19,816 nucleotides of DNA from an uncultured Eubacteriales bacterium. Its GTDB lineage: Bacteria > Bacillota_A > Clostridia > Lachnospirales > Lachnospiraceae. Numbering within the stretch: position 1 is the first letter of the stretch; each line of letters starts with the position of its first letter. The notes beneath the pieces are model-generated. The model saw only the letters and a list, made by a program, of their open reading frames with translations, did not search any database and had not been told where the DNA came from. The DNA lies in NCBI GenBank assembly GCA_902803345.1, contig CADCPV010000354.1:1-19816 (forward strand), in the 5' to 3' direction. Position numbers and translations under genes: made by a program. Shown here one piece after another: positions 1-6,644 of the stretch.

Positions 1-1361
1 AGATCGTCTTCCTTGAAGTCCGGCTGTCCGCCGGGGATCAGGTTGCCGCCGAGCTGACTGCTCTTTTCATAGAGTACCGGCTCGTGACCGCGGATCGCAA
101 GCACCCGTGCGGCTTCACAGCCAGCAACACCGCCGCCGACAATCAGCACCCGCTTCTTCTGAAGCACCGGCTCATAACGCGTAAAGCGTTCCCGTGCCGC
201 CTGCGGATTGACCGCGCAGTTGATCAGCGAATACTCCGCGATCCGGCCCATGCAGCCTTCGTGGCAGCTGATACAGGGGCGGATTTCGAGCGTACGCCCG
301 GAACGGAGCTTATTGACATAATCCGGGTCCGCAAGAAGCGGCCGTCCGAGATCGATCACATCGCAGACACCGTCTTCAATTGCCTGGAGCGCCATATCCG
401 GATTGTCCATACGGCCCGCACAGAAGACCGGCACGTCGACGACTTCCCTGACCATCTTGCAGTATTTGCGGTACAGGCCCTTTTCCTGGTACATCGGCGG
501 ATGATTCCACCACCAGGCATCGTAGGTTCCGACGTCCGTATCCAAAGCATCGTAACCGTATTTCGCCAGCAGTTTCGCTGCTTCGAGGCCTTCCTCGATA
601 TCACGGCCCTTCTCTTCGAATTCTTCACCGGGAAGCGCGCCGACTCTCCAGTCCTTGATCATGGACTTCAGGCTGAAGCGGAGTGTCACGGGGAAGTCTT
701 TGCCGCAGCGGGACTTGATCTCATCCAGAACTTCTTTCGCGAAACGGAGCCGGTTTTCTAGCGATCCGCCATATTCGTCGGTGCGGAGGTTGAACATGGA
801 GATCGCGAACTGGTCCATGAGATAGCCTTCGTGAACCGCATGGATCTGTATGCCGTCAAAGCCCGCGCGGAAAGCGTTGTATGCGCCGTCACCCATGGAT
901 TTCACAATTGCACGAATCTCGTCTTTCGTGATCTCGCGGCACATTTTGTCAAGCCAGCGGTGCGGAATCGCAGAAGGCGCGACCGGCGGGAATTCGCCGA
1001 GGTTTGTGGGGATCGTCACGCGTCCGAAGCCTGCGGACATCTGCAGGAAAATCTTTGCCCCGTAAGCATGCACGCGCTCGGTCATTTCCTTTGAGGTGCG
1101 GGTAAAATGTACGGAATTGTAGGTCGAAACCGGGATAATCGCCTGATTCTGCGGCTCCACCTGCTGGTCAGAGAAGGTGACGCCGGTGATGATCAGACCG
1201 GTGCCGCCCTTCGCGCGCTCCACATAATAGTCGATACCGCGCTGGTTCCAGCCGCCCTCCGGGTCCGAGAGTCCGAGCGGTCCCATCGGCGCCATGGCAA
1301 AGCGGTTTTTCAGGGTAATACTGCCCACTGTAACGGGGGTAAACAGTTTCTGGTATTTCAT
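1..1361 (-). CDS. NADH:flavin oxidoreductase / 2,4-dienoyl-CoA reductase-like enzyme (C-terminus cut by window edge)
   Basis: Predicted cytosolic flavoenzyme of the old-yellow-enzyme plus FAD/NAD(P)-domain class, the family that includes FadH and the bile-acid enzymes BaiCD and BaiH. It would reduce the C=C bond of an activated enone or enoyl substrate; the substrate cannot be read from sequence. The reading frame is open from the start to base 1. Residues 1 to about 340 form the FMN barrel, with the typical HxxH pair (H174, H177) and a DEYGGSxENRxRF segment just after it. C363, C366, C370 and C382 have the CxxCx3Cx11C spacing of the family's 4Fe-4S cluster. GGGVAG at 409-414 begins the FAD-binding Rossmann fold. 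About 450 residues are visible; the family is usually about 640-670. The start is set by AGGAGG at 1368-1373. It is divergent from the beta-mannosidase gene and has its own promoter. The enzyme class is sure; fatty acid, steroid or other enoate as substrate is open. Confidence 0.9.
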   Translation of the reverse strand, partial: MKYQKLFTPVTVGSITLKNRFAMAPMGPLGLSDPEGGWNQRGIDYYVERAKGGTGLIITGVTFSDQQVEPQNQAIIPVSTYNSVHFTRTSKEMTERVHAYGAKIFLQMSAGFGRVTIPTNLGEFPPVAPSAIPHRWLDKMCREITKDEIRAIVKSMGDGAYNAFRAGFDGIQIHAVHEGYLMDQFAISMFNLRTDEYGGSLENRLRFAKEVLDEIKSRCGKDFPVTLRFSLKSMIKDWRVGALPGEEFEEKGRDIEEGLEAAKLLAKYGYDALDTDVGTYDAWWWNHPPMYQEKGLYRKYCKMVREVVDVPVFCAGRMDNPDMALQAIEDGVCDVIDLGRPLLADPDYVNKLRSGRTLEIRPCISCHEGCMGRIAEYSLINCAVNPQAARERFTRYEPVLQKKRVLIVGGGVAGCEAARVLAIRGHEPVLYEKSSQLGGNLIPGGQPDFKEDD

Positions 1362-1397
1362 ACTCTTCCTCCTGATAAAGCTTGTCTCTATGCTCCT

Positions 1398-1426
1398 ATT
1401 CTACAGAAAAACTCCCGATTATGCAA
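1398..1426 (-). promoter_or_regulatory. Sigma-A type promoter for the flavin oxidoreductase gene
   Basis: Reading the minus strand, TTGCAT (bases 1426-1421) is followed after exactly 17 bases by TAGAAT (1403-1398). It lies about 37 bases upstream of the start codon and its ribosome binding site. This is a sequence match only. Confidence 0.55.
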
Positions 1427-1459
1427 GCGGAATCGGAATTGTTCAGCGGGATATTTTAC

Positions 1460-1488
1460 TTGACACCGGGCCCTTTTTCAGATAATCT
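1460..1488 (+). promoter_or_regulatory. Sigma-A type promoter for the beta-mannosidase gene
   Basis: A perfect -35 box TTGACA (1460-1465) is followed by a 17-base spacer and TAATCT (1483-1488). It sits 35 bases upstream of the start at 1523. This location also argues against the longer reading frame that would begin at 1382, which would start upstream of its own promoter. No clear operator was seen around it. Confidence 0.6.
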
Positions 1489-1522
1489 GATGATAAAGAA
1501 ACACCTTGGACGGAGGGATGAA

Positions 1523-3979
1523 ATGATTCGACAGACTTTACATGAAAACTGGGTTATGCACAGTACGGATGATCCGGATCCGATCCCCGCTGTGGTGCCG
1601 GGCTCGGTTTACAATGATTATCTTTTGAATGGGAAAATGGAGGATCCCTACTGGCGGGACAACGAGATGAAAGCGCTTCAGCTGATGGAGCAGGATTTTG
1701 TATATGAAACGGTTTTTACGCCGCAGCCTGCGCTTTTCAGGTCCGAACGGATTGTCCTCGAATTTCAGGGCATCGATACAGTCGCAGATGTTTTCCTGAA
1801 CGGACTTTTGCTCTCGCACGTCGAAAACATGCACCGGACCTTTCGGTTCGAAGTGAAGGATCTGCTCCGGGAAGATCAGAACACACTCCGGGTTGTCCTG
1901 TATTCGCCGACGAAATTCATCCGGGAAGCCTATGAAAAGACGCCCGAGGAAGGCTCTGCGGAATGTATGCGCGGCTTCCCGCTCTTAAGAAAAGCCCACT
2001 GCATGTTCGGCTGGGACTGGGGTCCGCGCCTTCCCGATGCCGGCATCTGGCGTCCGGTCACGCTTCTGGGTTCCGATCCCGTCATGATTGACAGCCTGTA
2101 TATCACACAGAAGCATGAAGACGGAAAGGTACGGCTGCAGCTGGAACCGAGCCTCGATGATCTCGGACTCATCCGGCCTTTCTTCGGTACGGATACCGCG
2201 CTCTCTTATGACATCACCGTCGCAGATCCTAAGGGCAATTCGCATGTGTATACCGGCGCGCCGACAGAGATTACAATCGAAAATCCCCTGCTCTGGTGGC
2301 CGAACGGATTTGGAGACCAGCCGCTCTATACGGTGAAGATGGCACTTCTGAGAAACGGTGCAGTCATCGATACCTGGGAGAAAAAGATCGGCCTTCGGAC
2401 GCTGACGGTCCGGATCGAGAAGGACGAATGGGGCGAGAGTTTCGCACACGAAGTGAACGGCGTGCAGGTTTTCGCAATGGGCGAGGACTATATTCCGGAG
2501 GATAACATTCTTGCGAGGATCACGCGGAAGCGCACTTTTAACCTGCTCAGGCAGTGCAAAGACGCGCATTTCAATACGATCCGCGTCTGGGGCGGAGGGC
2601 ACTACCCTTCCGACGATTTCTACGATGCCTGTGACGAATACGGTCTCCTGGTCTGGGAGGACTTCATGTTCGCCTGCGCACACTACCGCTTCACACCGGA
2701 ATTCGAGGAGAATATCACGGCAGAGATCATCGACAACGTGAAGCGGCTGCGGCATCACGCATCGCTTGCACTCTGGTGCGGCAACAACGAGATGGAAATG
2801 TTCACCGATCAGGGTATGTGGGTCACGCGCCCAGGCGACAAAACGGATTATGTCAAGATGTACGAATACCTGATCCCGAAGCTCGTGCGGGAATATGACC
2901 CGAATACCTTCTACTGGCCGGCCAGTCCCTCATCGGGCGGGAATTTCGACGATCCCAATGACTATAACCGCGGCGATGTACATTACTGGGCAGTCTGGCA
3001 TGCAAATGTGCCCTTCACCGACTACCGGAAGTACTATTTCCGCTACCTCTCGGAGTTCGGTTTCCAGTCCTTCCCCTCGATGAAAACGATCGAGACCTTC
3101 ACCGAGCCCGAAGACCGGAACATTTTCTCCTATGTCATGGAGAAGCACCAGCGGAACAACGCGGCAAACGGCAAGATCATGAACTATCTGTCTCAGACCT
3201 TCCTCTATCCGACGAAGTTCGAGACACTGCTCTACGCTTCGCAGCTTCTGCAGGCGGAAGCGCTGAAATACGGCGTTGAGCATTTCCGAAGGAACCGCGG
3301 CCGCTGCATGGGCGCCGTGATCTGGCAGCTCAATGACTGCTGGCCGGTCGCTTCCTGGGCTTCGATTGACTACACGGGGCGCTGGAAAGCCGCGCATTAC
3401 TACGGAAAACGCTTCTTCGCACCGGTACTGCTCTCCTGCGAGGAAGAAGGCCTGATGACGCAGGACCCGAATGTCAACGCAGAGCCCTATGAGGTCCGTA
3501 AATCGATCCGTTTCAATATCAGTAACGAAACCATGGGGGAAATCTTTGCGGAAGTGCGCTGGAGCCTCCGGAATGCTTTGGGAGAAGTGAAAAAGAGCGG
3601 CGTACAGCACCTTCAGGTTCCGGCGCTCTCGGCTGTCTATGCCGAGCAGATCGCACTTCCGGAAGCGGACCTTTATGAGGATTATGTGAGCTTTGAGGGA
3701 TTCACGGAAGACGGGACTCCGATCGGTTCCGGCAGCGTCATCTTCTCCATGCCGAAGCATTTCCGTTACAAAAACCCGAAGCTTTCGCTCCGGGTCGAAG
3801 GGGATGAAATCATTGTAACTGCGGATGCATATGCAAAATGCGTTGAAATCCGGAATGCAGACGAGACACTGCTTCTGTCCGATAACTACTTCGACATGGA
3901 TCCGGGGGAGAAACGGGTGAAGGTGCTCGCAGGCAGCCCGGAAGGCCTGCGGGTACGCAGCGTCTACGATATCCGATAA
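1523..3979 (+). CDS. Beta-mannosidase, glycoside hydrolase family 2
   Basis: Predicted cytosolic exo-enzyme that removes terminal beta-mannosyl residues, for example from beta-mannan oligosaccharides or N-glycan cores. It has 818 residues, close to the usual bacterial GH2 mannosidase length. The N-terminal jelly-roll (about 1-170) contains a GWDWGPRLPDAGIWRPV stretch typical of the family. An Ig-like domain follows, then the TIM barrel from about residue 290, entered through DYIPEDN and RVWGGGHYP. E423 in LWCGNNE is the expected acid/base, and E511 in YLSEFGFQSFP the expected nucleophile; both are GH2 mannosidase signatures. A C-terminal beta-domain completes the protein. The start at 1523 is chosen because GGAGGG lies at 1512-1517 and the alignment to the family begins at once; the open frame runs back to 1382, but that part is promoter DNA. 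There is no signal peptide. The gene stands alone, and its stop codon directly abuts the structured repeat at 3980. Confidence 0.94.
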   Translation: MIRQTLHENWVMHSTDDPDPIPAVVPGSVYNDYLLNGKMEDPYWRDNEMKALQLMEQDFVYETVFTPQPALFRSERIVLEFQGIDTVADVFLNGLLLSHVENMHRTFRFEVKDLLREDQNTLRVVLYSPTKFIREAYEKTPEEGSAECMRGFPLLRKAHCMFGWDWGPRLPDAGIWRPVTLLGSDPVMIDSLYITQKHEDGKVRLQLEPSLDDLGLIRPFFGTDTALSYDITVADPKGNSHVYTGAPTEITIENPLLWWPNGFGDQPLYTVKMALLRNGAVIDTWEKKIGLRTLTVRIEKDEWGESFAHEVNGVQVFAMGEDYIPEDNILARITRKRTFNLLRQCKDAHFNTIRVWGGGHYPSDDFYDACDEYGLLVWEDFMFACAHYRFTPEFEENITAEIIDNVKRLRHHASLALWCGNNEMEMFTDQGMWVTRPGDKTDYVKMYEYLIPKLVREYDPNTFYWPASPSSGGNFDDPNDYNRGDVHYWAVWHANVPFTDYRKYYFRYLSEFGFQSFPSMKTIETFTEPEDRNIFSYVMEKHQRNNAANGKIMNYLSQTFLYPTKFETLLYASQLLQAEALKYGVEHFRRNRGRCMGAVIWQLNDCWPVASWASIDYTGRWKAAHYYGKRFFAPVLLSCEEEGLMTQDPNVNAEPYEVRKSIRFNISNETMGEIFAEVRWSLRNALGEVKKSGVQHLQVPALSAVYAEQIALPEADLYEDYVSFEGFTEDGTPIGSGSVIFSMPKHFRYKNPKLSLRVEGDEIIVTADAYAKCVEIRNADETLLLSDNYFDMDPGEKRVKVLAGSPEGLRVRSVYDIR

Positions 3980-3982
3980 GAA

Positions 3983-4004
3983 CCCGCGGACGAGTTCCAA
4001 GACT
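3983..4004 (+). repeat. Direct repeat, upstream partial copy of the element's 3' end
   Basis: These 22 bases match 4086-4107 at 20 positions, with a period of 103 bases. The last 14 (CGAGTTCCAAGACT) are identical in both. Base 3980 onward (GAACC) also resembles the outer stem's 3' arm at 4076 if 7 bases are deleted. This suggests a second, truncated unit upstream of copy 1, left by tandem duplication or a nested insertion. Confidence 0.7.
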
Positions 4005-4085
4005 GCGGCCGCGATACATCCGAGCCAAGGGTCACCGCGGTTCTTCCGAGGTGACCTGGAACCGTCACCGAGGGGGAACCGCGGT

Positions 4086-4107
4086 CCCGCAGGCGAGTTC
4101 CAAGACT
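4086..4107 (+). repeat. Direct repeat, downstream copy
   Basis: This is the partner of 3983-4004 (20 of 22 identical). It includes the conserved right block of the structured element, and its last base is the first base of the AEC gene's stop codon on the opposite strand. The second element, at 15579-15662, shares only CAGGCGAGTT of this repeat and then diverges. Confidence 0.7.
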
Positions 4108-5012
4108 TACTTCAGGATCATGCTCCAGATCATGATCGCCGGGATAGAACAGAGCGTGGAAAAAACGACAAGCTTTGTTGCAAATTCCGGATCGCGCTTA
4201 TATTTCAGCGCAAGCATGCTGGTCGTGGCGCCGGCGGGCATCGCGGCAAGAAGCACGCTGACGCCGCGCACGGTCGGACTTACAGGGAGCAGCAGGCAGA
4301 CGCCGAAAACAAGAAGCGGAATCAAGACAAGCCGGATCACTGTATACAGCACGACGTCTTTATCAATCATCGTCCGAAAATCGATGTCCGCGAGAATCAT
4401 CCCAATCACAAACATCGAAAGCGCCGTATTGCAGCGGCCGATTGTCTGAAGCGGCGTCAAAACAGGCGCCGGAAGCTCCACCCCCGTCAGCATCAGTACA
4501 ATCCCGATCGCACAGGCTATGACACAGGGATGCGTCACAACTTTCAGAAGCGTTCCCTTGCGGTCCTTCTCACCGGAAAAGATCGCAAGTCCCTCCGACC
4601 ACATCATAATTCGCTGCGGAATCAGGTAAACGCTTGCATACATCAGGCCCGTCGCGCCGAACACGCCCTCTGCGATCGGGTTGCCGAGGAAGCCCGCATT
4701 GGAACAGATAATGCCGTATTCCAGGCTTTTCCTGCGGTTTTCCTCTTTCTCCCGGTAAAAAAGCTTTCCGAATACGACGCCGAAGATCTGGATGCCGATT
4801 GAGATCAGCAGGATCGCAAGGCAGTCGCGGAGCGTGTTCTTCGTCATGCCGTTCAAAAAACTCGTCACGATATTGCAGGGAAGGATCACATAAATCACGA
4901 GATCCGTGATATTCTTCTGCCCCTCGTCACCCACGATTTTGATTTTCTTTACCAGGAATCCCACAGCAAGCAGGATAAAGATCGTCAGCTGCAGGATGAG
5001 AAGTTCCTTCAT
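4107..5012 (-). CDS. AEC family transporter (auxin efflux carrier-like permease)
   Basis: Integral membrane carrier of 301 residues, the usual AEC length. The bacterial family exports or exchanges small carboxylates such as malate or malonate; the substrate here is not determinable. Two five-helix halves are visible, with polar breaks such as YVILPCNIVTSF at about 41-52 and SNAGFLGNP at about 106-114 in the first half. The second half has MFVIGMILADIDF and PAGATTSMLALKY, which are hallmark positions of the family. It is the last gene of the long minus-strand block. Its ATG overlaps the stop of the serine hydrolase gene in the 4-base string ATGA, so translation is probably coupled. No terminator hairpin with a T-run follows; the structured repeat begins at its stop codon. 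Confidence 0.88.
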   Translation of the reverse strand: MKELLILQLTIFILLAVGFLVKKIKIVGDEGQKNITDLVIYVILPCNIVTSFLNGMTKNTLRDCLAILLISIGIQIFGVVFGKLFYREKEENRRKSLEYGIICSNAGFLGNPIAEGVFGATGLMYASVYLIPQRIMMWSEGLAIFSGEKDRKGTLLKVVTHPCVIACAIGIVLMLTGVELPAPVLTPLQTIGRCNTALSMFVIGMILADIDFRTMIDKDVVLYTVIRLVLIPLLVFGVCLLLPVSPTVRGVSVLLAAMPAGATTSMLALKYKRDPEFATKLVVFSTLCSIPAIMIWSMILK

Positions 5013-6520
5013 TGTTTCTTCTGCACTGCCTCCGCGTATCCCTCGATATAATTCGCCCGGGTGTCGAGGCGGGTCTTATGAATGCCGATCTGCATCCGGT
5101 CTCCTTCAGGCGCAAAATCGAGAAGCGTCTCAAACCAGCCGTTCAGCCAGTGGATATGGATCTGCAGATGCGCTTCATCAATAAAACGCGCGCTTGCCGC
5201 ATAGTTTCCGAGCGCCTTGAAGGGCGTTTCCGTAATCTCCCGCTGAAGTTTTCCGTCAAATCGGGCGTAAATCGAAGAAGTCTCCGAAAGCTCCAGAAGG
5301 ATTCCGTCTGGCGCAACCGTAAGCCGGAAGGAGGAAACATCAAAGGGGTTGTCCCGGTAGGGACGGAAGAAATCACCGGTGTTTGAGGGCGAAAGGCTGA
5401 TCCAGGGGTCCAGCTCGCCCGCTGTCACGGTGTATTCACAGGAAAAACCGTGCTTCAGGGCAGTTTCATTGGCCGGATCGTCGGGATAGCGGGTCTCCTG
5501 GCAGAGGCGCAGGAGTGCCATCCGGGCTTCGGGATCCTCCGGAAACGCTTCGTCCGACACTTTGTCAAAGAGATACCGGAAAACGACATCCAGCGTATCC
5601 TGCAGGCCGTCCGGAAGGATGCCGCCCTCGTGGATTGCGACGGTCAGCCCCTTTTCCGGCCAGATAATGCCGTACTGCGCCTGTCCGCCGTCAATTCGGT
5701 AGGCGCCCTTGAAGCTGCAGGCCCAGAGCTGATAGCCGTAGCCGGATCTCCAGTCCAGGTGATCCGGATTGTCCGCGTTTTCAGTCTGTACCGACAGTGC
5801 CCGGCGGACAAGGTCGCTGTCCAGGATCTGCTCCCCGTTCCATTTCCCGAGATTTGTATAGAGCATTGCAAGCCGCAGGTTGTCCTCCGTGCAGGAAAAG
5901 GTGCCCGGCTCAGCGTCATAGCCGTCCGGGAATTTCAGCCAGACGAAACGCTGCGGATCGATCCCGATCTTCGTAAAAAGGCGCTCCGTCAGGAATTCCT
6001 TGAGATCCTTGCCGCTGACCTTCTTCACGATCGCGCCCAGCATGCAGGATCCGGCCGTGTTGTAGTAGAAACGCGTGCCCGGCTCATATTTCACCGGAGC
6101 CGAAAGAAAGTTTCCGATCCAGTCGTCCGCGATCATCGGCATCCGTTCCATGCCGGTTGCCATCGCCATCACGTCCCGTAGCCGCATTTTTTTCATGTTC
6201 TCGTCCGGTGTGATGCCGCGGGATTCGATGTCCTCCCGGAACAGATCGACGATCAGGTCCTCCTCGGATAAAAGGCCGTCCTGGATCAAAAACAGGATCG
6301 CTGTGCAGGTATAGCTTTTCCCGAGCGAATGATTGCTGTGCACCAGTTCCCTGGAAAAGGGATCCCAGTAGCATTCCGCGAAGATTTTTCCGTCCCTTGC
6401 GGCAATAAAACTGTGCATGTGGGTGTTTTTGTGCTGAATTGCGCGGATGCATTCCGCGACGTCCTCTGACTTGAATCCGGCGCTTTCCGGACTCACGCGC
6501 TGAATGGGAGCAGGGTTCAT
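5009..6520 (-). CDS. Serine hydrolase, beta-lactamase class C / PBP4-like fold
   Basis: Predicted serine hydrolase of 503 residues. The catalytic motifs are SxxK at S65-L66-G67-K68, YxN at Y152-Y153-N154, and HxG at H297-E298-G299 in place of the KTG motif. These mark the class C beta-lactamase/esterase/D-Ala-D-Ala peptidase superfamily. The catalytic domain ends near residue 320; the remaining ~180 residues form a beta-rich C-terminal region that I do not recognise. No signal peptide or membrane anchor is seen, so a cytosolic esterase- or peptidase-like role is more likely than cell-wall work or antibiotic resistance. The start is set by GAGGAGA at 6528-6534. It is coupled by a 4-base overlap to the AEC transporter, which suggests hydrolysis of an ester or amide linked to transport of the product; that link is inference. 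Confidence 0.88.
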   Translation of the reverse strand: MNPAPIQRVSPESAGFKSEDVAECIRAIQHKNTHMHSFIAARDGKIFAECYWDPFSRELVHSNHSLGKSYTCTAILFLIQDGLLSEEDLIVDLFREDIESRGITPDENMKKMRLRDVMAMATGMERMPMIADDWIGNFLSAPVKYEPGTRFYYNTAGSCMLGAIVKKVSGKDLKEFLTERLFTKIGIDPQRFVWLKFPDGYDAEPGTFSCTEDNLRLAMLYTNLGKWNGEQILDSDLVRRALSVQTENADNPDHLDWRSGYGYQLWACSFKGAYRIDGGQAQYGIIWPEKGLTVAIHEGGILPDGLQDTLDVVFRYLFDKVSDEAFPEDPEARMALLRLCQETRYPDDPANETALKHGFSCEYTVTAGELDPWISLSPSNTGDFFRPYRDNPFDVSSFRLTVAPDGILLELSETSSIYARFDGKLQREITETPFKALGNYAASARFIDEAHLQIHIHWLNGWFETLLDFAPEGDRMQIGIHKTRLDTRANYIEGYAEAVQKKQ

Positions 6521-6551
6521 AGCTTTTTCTCCTCATGTTATTTTTTGCAGA

Positions 6552-6628
6552 GTCATCCCGAACGCAGCCGAAGGATTCCATTGCTTCGTCGAAACTCTGA
6601 TGGAATGTCTCGGCTCGCTCGACATGAC
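6552..6628. repeat. Short inverted-repeat intergenic element (MITE/REP-like, GTCAT...ATGAC termini)
   Basis: The left arm begins GTCATCCCGAACGCAGCCGA (6552-6571) and runs to TTCCA. The right arm (6601-6628) is its imperfect reverse complement, ending CTCGACATGAC; both arms contain a CGAnCGnAGCCGA-like core and an inner TTCCA/TGGAA pair. The ~20-base centre is unpaired. Elements with GTCAT-CnCGA-GCGnAGC termini are widespread intergenic repeats in many bacteria; that is general knowledge, and I could not search for copies. It lies inside the long operon between the GH13 and serine hydrolase genes, so the mRNA could fold here. Short open frames that start in it are not genes. Confidence 0.65.
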
Positions 6629-6644
6629 ACAAAAACTTCAGTGT

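Larger units (their letters stand above)
3980..4107 (+). repeat. Structured repeat element, copy 1 (candidate RNA)
   Basis: This element fills the gap between the beta-mannosidase stop codon and the stop codon of the convergent AEC transporter gene. The 84-base core (4016-4099) aligns without gaps to 15579-15662. From 5' to 3' the core has a left block ACATCCGAGCCAAGGGT (4016-4032), a stem arm (4034-4043), four further paired bases TTCC, GA, a 6-bp inner arm (4050-4055), an 8-base loop CTGGAACC (4056-4063), the inner arm back (4064-4069), GA, GGGG, the outer arm back (4076-4085) and a right block CAGGCGAGTT (4090-4099). U-G pairs and the tandem G-A mismatch exist only in + sense. The outer arms are GC-rich. 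There is no T-run after the hairpin on either strand, so it is not a standard terminator. I do not recognise a known RNA family. Confidence 0.75.

Noticed and set aside
1382..1522. N-terminal extension of the beta-mannosidase to 1382
   Set aside because: It reads through both divergent promoters; the ribosome binding site and family alignment support 1523.
2930..4000. Open frame of 356 codons opposite the beta-mannosidase gene, and other long antisense frames (84-761, 1985-2758, 5450-6181, 7506-8081, 8470-9171)
   Set aside because: They lie wholly opposite well-supported genes, lack ribosome binding sites and show no recognisable domain. G/C-rich third positions readily create such frames.
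4034..4085. Copy 1 hairpin as a bidirectional terminator of the convergent genes
   Set aside because: There is no T-run on either side, and its match to copy 2, which is not at a gene end, points to another role. A transcription block by the stem itself is not excluded.
4070..4090. T-box-like string (GGGGGAACCGCGG) in copy 1
   Set aside because: It resembles the T-box antiterminator sequence, but copy 2 has a quite different sequence in the same paired positions, no tRNA synthetase or amino-acid gene follows, and no terminator is present.
6084..6632. 182-codon minus-strand frame starting inside the inverted repeat
   Set aside because: Its start is in repeat DNA and the rest overlaps the serine hydrolase gene in another frame; the product is low-complexity and basic.
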